Positions 24,341 through 35,363 of a DNA stretch of 64,000 nucleotides are shown piece by piece. Each line of letters begins with the position of its first letter. The first letter of the stretch is position 1. The notes beneath the pieces were generated by a model. It saw nothing but the letters and a program-made list of their open reading frames with translations. It had not been told where the DNA came from and did not search any database. The position numbers and the translations under genes were made by a program. The DNA comes from Maratus speciosus (lineage: Eukaryota; Arthropoda; Arachnida; Araneae; Salticidae), in contig OZ010791.1 of the NCBI GenBank assembly GCA_963932465.1, positions 155,541,915-155,605,914 of the forward strand, read 5' to 3'.

Positions 24341-24744
24341 GGGGGTAGGATACCTTTAAATCTTCAAAATTTTCGAATTTTTTTTAAATACATATTTTGA
24401 TTCCGTAATCGTCTTAAGGCATGCAATTTCAGTGTTAATTTCAGTGCAATTTCAGTGGTACAGCAGTTTCGAGAATTAATAAATGGTAACGTATAGTCTC
24501 CTGCAACATCCACATCAGCGGATATCTATTGATATTTGTAATTTATTTTAAATGTAAAGTTCGAGTTTTGTATCTAAACAGGTATTGACGTACATAAATT
24601 TCTTTATTTTGTTTTCTTTTTTTATCCTACATACTGATTCCTAAATTTCCATTTTTATAATGGTTCCTTTAATAAATATAATAATCTCGCACTCCGTCGC
24701 TAATTAATAACTAATTATTTATCTAATATCAGCTATAACATAAA

Positions 24745-24860
24745 CTAAGGGGCTATGCATATATAACGTTATCATTTTAGGGAGAGAGGGGGGGGGGTCT
24801 GACACATGACATTGTAAGATATCTCTAGGGGGGGGAGGGGATTGTCTTTTGATATCATTA
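24745..24860. other. G-run repeat block
   Basis: GGGGGGGGTCTGACACATGA and a second G run lie next to GGGGCTATGCATATATAACG. This resembles the G-rich edge of a dispersed repeat, but the other edge was not found. Confidence 0.3.
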
Positions 24861-25138
24861 TCATTTTTTACCCAACGAAAATTCTCTCTTCTTATTTGTA
24901 ACGTAGTCTTTACATCAAAATTGTATGTTATTTTTTTTTTTAGTCTATTATCTATTTTTATGAAAATACAATAATATTATTAAAACCATTAAATGATTAT
25001 AATATTATTTAATTCCAAAATATGTAATACCCTCAACGTTTGGCATTACTATTCTTCTGTCATACGTGTATGCGTATATAATTCGTTGTTCGACAAACCA
25101 TATGCGAAATATGTTTGAAATTATACTTGTGTTACTAG

Positions 25139-25490
25139 TACCGTATTTTATGGAAGAAACGCCGCGGCGTTTACGAGTTTAAAAGTTAATTTTTTTTCAA
25201 ATGCGGCGTTTACGATCTTTTTAAAATACCAACTGAGTTTCCTTAATTTAAAAATTTATAAAAATATTTAAAATCGGATTTAAATATTTTAAGCAAAACT
25301 TCAAAGACATTTAAAACGAGGCATTCTACACTGCTCAGAAAACTTTGATTAAAGTTAGGTCAATGTGACGCTGCCAACAAAAGTAGCGTTCCCACGGATG
25401 CGGCGTTTACAACGGGTGCGGCGATTACGATATTTTTAAGCTTATTCAGGCCAATTTGAGGAGTGCGGCGTTTACGACGGGTGCGGTTTA
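25139..25490 (+). mobile_element. TA element with GCGGCGTTTACGA motifs, copy A, right end lost
   Basis: It begins TACCGTATTTTATGGAAGAA and carries the motif GCGGCGTTTACGA five times with variation, unusually GC-rich for this window. It matches, in inverse orientation, the complete copy at 32011-32388. The right end stops at GGGTGCGGTTTATAAAAGAG instead of completing the terminal repeat, so it is truncated. Confidence 0.8.
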
Positions 25491-26143
25491 TAAAAGAGAA
25501 AGAGTGAATATTACTGTTGAAGGCATTATGTAATAAAAAGCTATTATTAAATACTTTAAAGTAACTATTTCTTTTAAGCGTTATTTGATATAAAGTTCTA
25601 TTTTATTGACTTCTCTTCATTTGAATCAATAAAGTATGCGAAGGGAAATGTAACCGCAAAGCAAAAGAAAAAAATCCAAAAATCAAAGGAATTTTTAGAC
25701 ATTGATAACGATATCATTACGGGAGGGGTGGGGGGGGGGGGGGGGGGCAGACCAAAATTACCAAAAAGTTGATAAAGGTAGTACAGCCCCTAACAGTTCA
25801 AGACTTCCATGTATATTTTATATATTTTTTTTTATTCTTAAGTCATCTTATGAGATCTTGGAAAGATATTTAAGACAAGACGGAAAATGCAAAATTCTTT
25901 TAGAATAATAAAAAAACAGGAAAAAAATATATTAAATAAATCTAAGGAAGGACAATTACAACTACAAACGTAATAATTAAATCTTACTTACGCAAATAAA
26001 TATTATTTTAACATAAAACGCGCAGCGCACAATATATATATATAGATACCTTTGAAATCAAAAGGCAACAAACAAGTTTCTATAACAAAATCAGACCAAA
26101 TCTCTAACTTAGAGACTGCGTTTAATTTTCTATATATTATAAT

Positions 26144-26913
26144 TAGAGATCGACCGAAAAATTGGTTTCGTTTTCGGCCCAAAATCTGAATTTCGCCAAA
26201 AATTCGATTTCGGCGAAAATGCAGGCCGAAATTCAACTGAAACTATCAGTATTCAAAAAATCTCGTTTCTTCCTTCGGAAATTTTTAACATTACTCGTCG
26301 ATTTGAGCTTTATCGGATCAAATGAGACTATTTATTGCTACAAACTTACGAATTGTTTATAATTATCAGTCATGACTGACCCAAGACCTCAATGCAAGTT
26401 ATAAAGCAAGCAATACATATATAACTAAACTTTTTCACGTGCTCATTAAAAGCTGAAAACATAACAGTAACAGAAAATTTTCAGTTTGAAACCGCAGAAG
26501 TGTTTCGAATACTCTTTGAGAAAATTCTAGTATAACAGATTATCATTTACAGAAATCATTATAAAAGATAAATCGAGGTGTGTATACGTACAAAAACATT
26601 TTTTAATTAAATGAAAATCGTATAATTAGAAAATCTTGCTGTGTCGTTGATGAATTAATTACGTTTTATTTTATATGAAAATAAAAAGTTTTGGGTCTAA
26701 GGCACAAAGAGCCAATGTGGGCCACACGTATAATTAACTAATAATTATGTATATTTAATAAATACGTATAATTAATTAATAATTATGCATATTTATATTT
26801 ATGTATGTATTAATTACTTTAATGCATAAAATTTAATTACCTCAAAAATTTTTTGGACATTTTCGTTTTTGTTTTCGGTTGCGGCCTTAAAAATCTGTTT
26901 CGGTCGATCCTTA
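26144..26913 (+). mobile_element. non-autonomous hAT element, perfect 8-bp duplication
   Basis: The left end is TAGAGATCGACCGAAA and the right end, reverse-complemented, TAAGGATCGACCGAAA. The 8 bases outside each end are identical, ATTATAAT at 26136-26143 and 26914-26921, the hallmark of hAT insertion. The 770-bp interior has subterminal TTTCGTTTTCGGCC-like motifs and no coding frame. An inverted relative lies at 40987-41733. Confidence 0.92.
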
Positions 26914-27198
26914 ATTATAATACCTTTAATAAAAAACTAACAAGTTAGAATAACAAAATGACAGAATCTCTTACTTAAAGAAGACATGTAACAATATTTT
27001 ACATAATTGTTAAAATTTTTTTATTTAAAAATATTCAGAAAACTTCATATTAAATAAAACCTACCATGAAATCTAAATATAATAAGAAACATATACGCAT
27101 TTAAAGATGGGTAAAAAAAAGTCTATCACTACCGAGATAATGCATTGAAAGAATAAATAATTAGGAAACCAAGAAAAAAAAACAAAAAAAAAACGATT

Positions 27199-27231
<33 letters not shown>

Positions 27232-27232
27232 A
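27199..27232. repeat. compound (AT)n(GT)n microsatellite
   Basis: A TATATA run passes directly into GTGTGT. Confidence 0.9.
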
Positions 27233-27349
27233 ATTTTTGGAGGGAAGGGCTTAAAACAGACGGGATGGCTAACATCTCAAGACAGCAAACTAATATGAGG
27301 ACACTGTCTTTCATCAGATCAGTTGTGATAATATTTTCATTCCCTTTGT

Positions 27350-27444
27350 GACGTTTGCGCACGGCCTCTCTGCTCTAGCAGCGCCTCCTTTTGCAGAAAG
27401 AGGAAAAAACTGAGTAGAACCTGGAATGGCTTCGGCTAAGAAGG
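27350..27444 (+). other. candidate first exon, MASAKK then a splice donor
   Basis: A GC-richer patch ends in GGAATGGCTTCGGCTAAGAA followed by GGTGAGC. This gives an ATG in reasonable context, six codons (MASAKK), and a good GT donor in phase 0. Another in-phase open segment ending at a GTAAGT donor lies at 28101-28203. No protein family can be named from so few residues, and chance is a real alternative. Confidence 0.2.
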
Positions 27445-27902
27445 TGAGCTATAAATGAATAGAACGAATTTGGTCTCTGCCAGTCGTAAAGATGGATATT
27501 TGTTAGTATTAATTGTTTACTGTTTGTGCTAGTGTTGTATCAGTGATGTCCTCCGTGTTAAAATAAAATGTGTCACGTTCAAGAATAGGCGAATTTCTTA
27601 TAAAAGACCACACAACGCGACTGTCCGGTCGTTACATCCTTGTTAGGCAAATGTCAACTCAAAATTTCGAGTTCCCAAAATTTCGAATTTAGGAAAAAGC
27701 CAAACTGGACGCAGCACAAATTAGCAGTTTGGATGGCGACACGTTCTTTCTTTTATTGCTTCTTTTTTTAGTCTCAAGAGAATTCATACGATTCTAACGA
27801 TATTTCATTTGTTCAAATCGAGTAAAAAACATGCAGCCATACATAAACTGGTGAACAAATAACCCGTCCTCCAGTCGAGTAAAAAATAAACGCTGCAATT
27901 AG

Positions 27903-27940
<38 letters not shown>

Positions 27941-28100
27941 CTTTTATTTATAACAATTAAAAAAAAAAAAACAAGAAACAAGATTTTACTACATTTTAAG
28001 AAACAAACGATCAAGTTAAACGCTATTTAGTAATTAATTTTTGTTAAAATCCTCCCGAAAGCTAACAGATTGACAAACGTCGAAGTTCATTGCCAGCTCA

Positions 28101-28203
28101 GTCACTTTCCAATAACCTGCAGCCGTATTCCGACTTGAGAGTTTATTTGGGTCAAAGCGTGGGAAGCATGTCAAGGTGCCCTCGGCCCAAAATGCTCACA
28201 GTA
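28101..28203 (+). other. candidate internal exon before a strong donor
   Basis: After an AG at 28100 the frame TCA CTT TCC stays open for about 34 codons and runs into ACA|GTAAGTTTTC, a near-consensus donor. GC content is higher than nearby. It joins the MASAKK segment in phase 0. The supposed acceptor has a weak pyrimidine tract, and no homology is recognised. Confidence 0.2.
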
Positions 28204-28333
28204 AGTTTTCATTTATGGATATTTTATGACTGCTCTCCCCAGCTCTCTCACCAAAACACGCGAGATTTATGCCCAATTTTCAGCGAAAATACGAAGTTGT
28301 TTTTAACTAAGGAAGAAGAGTTCACTCAACTTA

Positions 28334-28882
28334 GCTTTATTTCGTACACCTAAAGATGGTGTTTGTAACACCGGGATATAACGTATTATACTAAGTGCCG
28401 CTTACGGCTGTTCTCAAATCAAAAACGGCAACTTTATGACATAAGTTTTAATTTATTTTTGTTCGGAAATGCAGGTATTGTTGTACAGGAACTATGTAAT
28501 CGAACTATTTTTTCCGTTTTCTTACAAACGCAATAGATCTTTTAGAAAATAGTGTCAAAGTGGGCGTTTTGAACCGAATTTCCGCGCGAAAGAAGAATAA
28601 CCACTCAAGGAAATGTGCAAAATGTCTTTGCAACGTGATCAAAATCGCTTATAACTCAATGGTTAATTTATTTAACAAAAAATGGAAAACAACACAGTTC
28701 GATTCCAAATCGCTTCCCTAGTCAGGCCTTCCAAATTTATATCCTTCCGTCAAAAAATGAATTTGTAAATGTGTCAAAACTTTTCTCGCTTGTTGAGCAG
28801 AGCAGTTGAGAACAAACAGCCTTAAACTTTATTTCGTACACCTAAAGTGTTTGTAACATCGGAATATGACGTATTATACTAT
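28334..28882. repeat. 60-bp direct repeat flanking a TTAA MITE
   Basis: CTTTATTTCGTACACCTAAAG followed by TGTTTGTAACA and ACGTATTATACTA occurs just before (28334-28394) and just after (28826-28882) the MITE, with a few changes. This is far longer than the TTAA duplication the element should make by itself. Confidence 0.85.
28402..28825 (+). mobile_element. TTAA-type MITE, copy 4
   Basis: It starts TTACGGCTGTTCTCAA and ends GAGAACAAACAGCCTTAA, the right end having a small AAAC insertion. The interior follows the family order (GATCTTTTAGAAAATAGTGT, TTCGATTCCAAATCGCTTCC). Length is 424 bp. It is enclosed by a long direct repeat of flanking DNA. Confidence 0.83.
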
Positions 28883-29083
28883 AATTGATTTAATTATAAA
28901 GATAACTAACTAACTAACTGAATTCAAGCCAATTTTCGTTTTTTGTTTAATGCATTTTTCTTATACGTTACATCACTAAAGACGGTTACTATTACACAGA
29001 AAAAAACGGGACTTAGTATCGGACTATAAAATTTACTGATCACTGAAACGAAAAAAAAATATCTTTTATTCAGCATCTTTAAC

Positions 29084-29247
29084 TTAACCCTTCACTGCAC
29101 CACGTGCCATATCTAGCACATACCTAAAAACATTATAATTTTCATTATGTGCCATGAATTTGGCTAATATGATCACTGTAACTGATCAAGAACAAGCCAA
29201 AGAATGGAATAACACTTATTTTGTCCATGTCAGATGGCTGCATTATA

Positions 29248-29284
<37 letters not shown>

Positions 29285-30411
29285 GAATTTGTTCTACGAA
29301 AACAAAAACAAATTCGATCAAATTATTAAGGTAAGATTTACCTTTCATTATTTTTACTGAATACTTAGAAATAGTAATATAAAAAAGTTGCAGGGTGTTA
29401 AACAGGTAAAATTAATTAATTTAAGCTCATTTAGTTGCAAAATATAGCAATACAACATAAAATCTTAAATGTGTACGTATAGCAACAGTAAAATATCAAA
29501 TTTTAGCTGAAAATTTAAAATTTAATTTTTTTTTTTACTATTTTCCCATTATTTAGACCGATATATATGTCGGAGTTTCCTCTTAGTCCGCACAACTTTG
29601 AAGAAAGACAGTTTTATTTATATGCTGCCACCACCGATATGATTACGTGATATCGGTCACGCACTGAGAGGATTGTTTAAATGAAAACCAACGCGTTCAA
29701 TTAACTAATTTAACAATTTATTTACACACTAATTACACAACACAAAGCACTATTTACACTTAAAACTCGGATGTAGGTGATCCGGTTCAACATTAAATTA
29801 AATACAGTAAATGCTGGCTGTGTACTGTTAAAACTACGTTATCTCACTCTATACGCGTTAAATAAGCTTTACCGGAGATAATCCCAATCTTCCAACACAT
29901 GGGCTCTAAGCCTAAGCTCTCCGAGCCTCTCTCAGCCTTACGCTCTCTCTCTCAGAGCTATCCAAGGAACTACCCTTCTGCTTGGTACTCCAGCCTTCAA
30001 CTGACTGTGCCAGCAGCAGAACCTGCTCCTAGCAACCTTCTCCCTTTTCTCAACGTAACCCCCCTCGGGGTTTTCTACCTGGCTCGCATTCCAAGCTCTT
30101 TTCTTCGTTCGCGAATGCCTTTGTCCCCCCATCTTCCACAGACATCTCAAAAGGTCGAGCAAACCCCTCTGCAACCATCTTTTTTCCCCTTCATTCCATC
30201 TATACATTTTCACCGGCTTAGATCCAGTTTTAGACAAGGAAAGAATGTTATTTTGAAATTCCAGTACTCAGACCATATAATATATAATATATTAAGACAA
30301 AATAATATAGAACCCCAGTTCTAATAGCAGATGTTTCTCAGAACCTGACAATATAGATTTCAAAAAATAATTTTTCATAAAAATAGAAAAATTCGTGCAG
30401 TGAAGGGTTAA
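29084..30411. mobile_element. TTAA/piggyBac-like element containing a solo LTR
   Basis: The left end is TTAACCCTTCACTGCAC and the right end, reverse-complemented, TTAACCCTTCACTGCAC, a 17-bp perfect match including TTAA. TTAA followed by CCC is the classic piggyBac terminus. Without the inserted LTR the body is about 540 bp and has no transposase. A 34-base A run lies at 29249-29282. Confidence 0.85.
29568..30350 (-). mobile_element. solo long terminal repeat, 783 bp
   Basis: The sequence begins TGTCGGAGTT and ends AACCTGACA (TG...CA), with ATATA on both outer sides (29563-29567, 30351-30355), a 5-bp duplication typical of LTR retrotransposons. No gag/pol sequence or second LTR is present, so recombination probably left a solo LTR. 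On the minus strand TATAAATAAAACTG near 29610-29625 could be promoter or poly-A signal, which is why I favour minus orientation. The GC-richer open frame at 29899-30324 lies within the LTR and is not a gene. The superfamily (Gypsy or BEL/Pao) cannot be decided. Confidence 0.75.
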
Positions 30412-30499
30412 TATATTCCTACTCTATATCAAATGCTAATTAATGCATTCGCTTTACATCGTAGTACTACAAGGCATTTTCCTTAATTTCGTTTCTCTC

Positions 30500-31455
30500 T
30501 TCATCTTGGTGTTTAGGAATTGTGAAATGGATGAGGTATCTGGCAGCGTCTCCTAGTGGCAAATTACGGAGTTAAAGTTCCTGAAGCATTTCTATCATTT
30601 CCTATGATTAATAATTTTTTTGTCATCTGCTGAAACAAAAACTTGCTTTCTAACGCTGTATCGGCGTATTTTTACTGAAAAATCTGTAATATTTGGATAC
30701 TAATTTCACATTTTGAATATTTATATTCATATTTAATGCTTGTCTAATTTATGTCGGCGTTTCCTTTATTTTAATAGTAACTAAATAGTACTACTTACAC
30801 TAACATCATCACTACTTTCCAAATGATCAAGGGATTGAAAATATTCTTAATACGTAAGAAGTTTGAAAGAAGATAGTGTATTTTACATTGTCTATTGTCA
30901 TCTCTAACCTATTTCATAGCATTAGAGAAGGAATCTGGAAAGAGGTACTTTTCAAAACTTTTATCATCGCTGTTTTGTCATTATCTCCTTTATTTCCTCA
31001 CATTTTTATATAATGAAATTCAGGATCTCACTTTGTCACTATCTGTATTTAACCATGAAACATTTCTATCAGGCAATAATAATTTGCCATCACCCAAACA
31101 TAAGTTTGGTTTCGAAATACATCTATTTTCGCATCTCTGTTAAACAACCGTGATATTTTATACCCATCCACATTTATATTTTGCATATTTATATTAATTT
31201 AATGTTTTCCGATTCTATGTCGACTTTTTCGTTATTTCAAACAGTAACTAAATTGTACTGAATCACCTAGATGGCACTACCGCTATTTTTCGAATAATCG
31301 GAAAATAGAAGACAGACACTCTTAACAAGTAAGAAGATTGAAAGAAAGCAATACTTTACAGTGCAAGCTGTTCATCTCTGATTCTCTTTCATCTTATTAG
31401 AGTGAAGGACCCTGGAGACAAGTCCCCCCTTTTCGAAAACTTTTGTCATTCCGAC
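30500..31455. repeat. diverged tandem duplication, ~465-bp period
   Basis: Two units share an ordered set of phrases: TATGTCGGCGTTTCCTTTAT (30750) with TATGTCGACTTTTTCGTTAT (31216), TACGTAAGAAGTTTGAAAGA with CAAGTAAGAAGATTGAAAGA, and ATTAGAGAAGGAATCTGGAA with ATTAGAGTGAAGGACCCTGG. No coding potential was found; the frame at 30895-31143 is spurious. Confidence 0.65.
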
Positions 31456-31740
31456 TAAAAACTGTGTTTACCCTGCACTCGAGCGATGAAAGGCGCAGCC
31501 AGGGTATGCCCAATGTGGCGCCTTCCGCAATAAATAATTCATTTTTAAGGCACTGGATTTTTCGAGAAAGCTTGCTTCTATTTAAGCCTCGAAAAGAGAA
31601 AGAGAAAACGTATTTATGAGTATATTCCCTGCACTTGCTTTGTCAAAAGACTAAGCAACTTTCTTCAATTTGTTTTTCTTCTTATGTTCGATAAGAAACG
31701 ACCATGATATCTTTGCTGATTGGGGGGAAAAAAATTGTTT

Positions 31741-32425
31741 TCACCAAGTTAAAAAAGAAATAATAATAACTCGAGTTATCTGCTAAGTAAACTTAACATT
31801 TTGCATGTCTGAAACAGCAACTGATTATTATTATTTTTTTTTTGTTGTTGTTGTTAGTAATTGCCTTGTATAAACAAGAGAGAAGTTTTATTTAGCACCG
31901 AATTTTTTTTATTCACCAAGTTAAAAAAAAGAAAATCACTGGTGTTATCTGCTAAGTGAACTTAATATTCTACATGTCTGAAACACCAACTGATTAGTAT
32001 TTTTTGTTAGTACCATATTTTATGGAAGAAACACCGCACCCGTCGTAAACGCCGCACTCCTCAAACTGGCCTGAATAAACTAAAAAATATCGTAATCGCC
32101 GCACCCGTTGTAAACGCCGATCCGTCGGAATGCTACTTTTGTCGACAGCGTCACAATGACCTAACTTTAATCAAAGTTTTCTGAGCAGTGTAGGATGCCT
32201 CGTTTTTAATATCTTAAGATGTCTGAAGTTTTATTTAAAATATTTAAATCTGATTTTAAATATTTTTTATGAATTTTTAAATTAAGGAAACTCAGTTGGT
32301 ATTTAAAAAAAATCGTAAACGCCGCACTTGGAAAAAAATTAACTTTTAAACTCGTAAACGCCGCGGCTTTCTTCCATAAAATACGGTAATTGTGCCTTGT
32401 GTAAACAAGAGAAAAAAAAAATTAT
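31741..32425. repeat. 172-bp tandem duplication, second unit interrupted
   Basis: TCACCAAGTT begins units at 31741 and 31913. Unit 1 ends GTTAGTAATTGCCTTGTATA and unit 2 reads GTTAG, then a 378-bp element, then TAATTGTGCCTTGTGTA. Unit 1 is thus an empty version of the site filled in unit 2. Confidence 0.85.
32011..32388 (-). mobile_element. TA element with GCGGCGTTTACGA motifs, copy B, complete
   Basis: The left end TACCATATTTTATGGAAGAA and right end, reverse-complemented, TACCGTATTTTATGGAAGAA form the terminal repeat. Comparison with the empty unit at 31853-31870 shows insertion at a TA with duplication of TA, as for Tc1/mariner-superfamily MITEs. The interior has repeated GTAAACGCCGCAC motifs and no gene. 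It is inverted relative to copy A at 25139-25490. Confidence 0.9.
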
Positions 32426-32980
32426 TTATCTTATGTCGGCAATTCGCAACCGTCTTTCCGTTTCTGGCTCACTGACACTAGTATTTTCCGTCTCTTTAAT
32501 ACATTTAATAACATCCTTCAACGCAACTAACATTTTGTTTCGTGAATTCGTTGCACAAATGCATTTTATGTTACACTTTTAAATACCTAGGATTTATTCT
32601 TTTTGAATGTACAGATTAATTACATTACTATGCAGTCTTCGTTAAATAGTAGATTTATGCAATTAAATAAAGCAACAGTTTTGTCAATACGGAAATAGTA
32701 TTTTTGCCCCCCCCCCTCCCCCAATCCAAAAAAAAGTAGTTGTTGGCAACTATGTGAGAGACACAAGAAATTAACAAACTTCAGAATTTTCATACAAACA
32801 CAACCAAGCGAATTTAATATAAAAGTTTCAGTAATAAGTCTCCCAAATTTATAATTTACTAAATGATACATATAAGTCTTCAAAAGTAGGTTTTAGGATT
32901 TGTATCTACATTGCATTAAAATAAAATACGCACTGATAGTATTCCTTTATTTTGTATCCATATTTTTCAACGCCTACAAC

Positions 32981-33013
<33 letters not shown>

Positions 33014-33524
33014 CATAAAATAAAAGTTTTATCATAATTTTCAATGGGTTTCATAATTATAAGAGATGTTCGAATAGAAATGATAACAAAAGAGAATAAG
33101 GAAAAAACAAGAATAACGAATAAAGCACACTAACCTATAACATCTGTGATGTTATGACGTGACACCCACGTTCTACCGATGCCCACGCATGAGTGCTATA
33201 TCTGTCGTAAATTAACAACCAGACATCATAAAAATATCAAGAATCGGAAATTTTATTGTTATCAACGATAGATATACTACCCTATATCTCTATAATAAGA
33301 ATATTAGATAGCTTTACATTGTTTCAAAAGGACGTGGAAACAAACATATTTTTTTAAAGAAAAGGAATACAAAGTTAATACTTTAAGATGTGCACCGATC
33401 ACTAACAACAGAATATTTTTGAAAATAAAATGAAATAAAATAAAAAAAATACTGATGGTTCTCCACGTGTACCTAATATAAGGTCAGTGGAAGTTACCTG
33501 CAGAATCTTAGTAGAAAACCTCTA

Positions 33525-33527
<3 letters not shown>

Positions 33528-33559
<32 letters not shown>
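33528..33559. repeat. (AAT)n microsatellite
   Basis: About ten AAT units. Smaller runs occur at 3556-3580 and 20632-20651. Confidence 0.9.
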
Positions 33560-33560
<1 letters not shown>

Positions 33561-33789
33561 CAATAGGATTAATACCGCAAAAGCGATTTGGTGCCACACG
33601 ATTTGGAGAAGAAGACTGCTGCTCACCAAAATGCACGTGATTGAATTTCCAATACTAACTGGATTTAAAGAATGAAATAGTTTACTGCATTTTTGTATAC
33701 GGTTAGGAATATTTTGAGAATTAAGGAAAAAAGGAAAAAAAGGAGTTAAAAATATTAATTTCCCGAGAAGATATTTTAAATATACGGGT

Positions 33790-33965
33790 TAAGGACATTT
33801 TTTAGATTCATATGAGCACTTTTTGGTTTTGTAAGGACAGCTTTTTAGATTAGTATCCAATAGGCACATTTTTAAGCTCATAAGGTCACTTTTTAGATTC
33901 ACAAGGACACATTTTAAACTATGAAAGTTAATTTTTAGATTCTTATGGCCCATTTTAAGTTTTAA
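33790..33965. repeat. degenerate ~22-bp tandem repeat
   Basis: Seven loose copies of a TTCATAAGGACACTTTTTAGA-type unit can be followed (TTTTGTAAGGACAGCTTTTT, CTCATAAGGTCACTTTTTAG, TTCACAAGGACACATTTTAA). No larger structure is attached. Confidence 0.6.
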
Positions 33966-34533
33966 AGCAGTTTTAATACTTAAAAGTCATAGCATTATTT
34001 CAAGACACAACAAGTCGGTTTTTACTGTGTAAGCAATTTTTTCAATACAAAAGGTAGTAAGGGTATATTCCCCCCACTGAGGGACAAGAAGGGCACTATT
34101 TTTTGGATGAGATGAAAGAATGGTGCTATTTTTTAAACCAAAGGGCCGGCAGGAACAACACCCTCCTGAAAATGTCTGAGAGAAATTCTGAGATAATTAT
34201 AGTTGGCATATTTGTTTTTCAGTTTTTTTCTCTCCCTTTTTTGCTGATCAGTATAACAGATTTGTGTATCTTCCAAAATTACATTTTTAAACAAGTGATG
34301 AGTAAAGGTATGTTTGCAGTTTTTCAAAAAATAATTGTGCTTATCAAATGTTTATAAATGATGTAAAAGACATGACATTTCGTTAAATGAAAGGTACCAT
34401 AAAAAAAATTAATAATAATAATAAAAAGAAAAAGAAAAGAAAGAGATAAATTTGAGCTGTAAAAGAAAAGATGTTTCTAAATGTGAATCGAAGGAAAAGA
34501 AATTTTGTGAATATTTTTATGGTAATGTGCTTA

Positions 34534-34963
34534 CAAGGGAACCACTTTAGGTGTTGCTCGCACCTAGAATCGAGACCTGGTGCATTTTGTAGCCCTATGC
34601 ATAAAAGTTAGAGAACCGATAAAATTTCTTTCTTAAAATCATATTTTATATATTTTTTTATTATTGGATTTTTATTTGTTAATTTTACACCAATAGAGAG
34701 TTAAGTCGCCAGCTATGGCACTTCAAAATTTTCACTAGCTTTACACTTGTAATAGGTTTACGTCCAAACCATTACAACACGGTGCGTAGCGAAAATACTG
34801 AACCGGAAAACTGTACGGGATGAAAAAGACGCCAATCTTTCCCCGCCAAATATGTAAATATAATACTGTATTTTAAAAAAAATCAAATTCGTAGGTTCTT
34901 GGAGGAATTTTAAAACTTTTTTCAACATTTTATAGTTATTATTGACTAATTTATATTTTTAAC

Positions 34964-35012
<49 letters not shown>

Positions 35013-35196
35013 TTTACTTTAACAGCCCGAAAAGTGGTCTCGAAAATTGCATTTTCAGAAAGTTAATCGGCTGTAAAATCAAAAAATACTATTTTAACAA
35101 AAAAATTTTATCGATTCCCACACTTCCTAATATAGAGCTTTAAAATCCACCAGGTTTCAATACTAGGTGCGAGCAACACCTAAAGTGGTTCCCTTG
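34534..35196. mobile_element. Harbinger-like MITE with TTA duplication
   Basis: The ends CAAGGGAACCACTTTAGGTG and its perfect reverse complement continue inward through TTGCTCGCACCTAG, giving a 34-bp inverted repeat. TTA lies on both sides (34531-34533, 35197-35199). A 3-bp TWA duplication is characteristic of PIF/Harbinger, though the terminal bases differ from the usual GGC/GGG start. The 663-bp interior has a 42-base T run (34966-35007) and no gene. Confidence 0.75.
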
Positions 35197-35363
35197 TTAG
35201 TTTTATAGGAAAACCTACCAAATTCAAAAAACACTTTCAAAATCACTAAAATATTCAGTTTAAACTTTAAATAAAATATTAGGTTGAGCAAAATGTTCTG
35301 GGAAATTTTTAATCTAACAGTTGCCAGAATTTGTATCGTATATAGGAGTACTAGTGGAAAAGT

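Noticed and set aside
27598..27620. TATAAAAG box as a Pol II promoter
   Set aside because: TATA-like strings are expected often in such AT-rich DNA, and no initiator or downstream gene supports it.
29899..30324. 141-codon open frame, the longest on the list
   Set aside because: It lies entirely within the solo LTR, has a low-complexity Ser/Pro/Leu-rich composition and no domain.
34133..34327. Overlapping opposite-strand frames at 34.1-34.4 kb
   Set aside because: Both are short and AT-driven, with no conserved motif.
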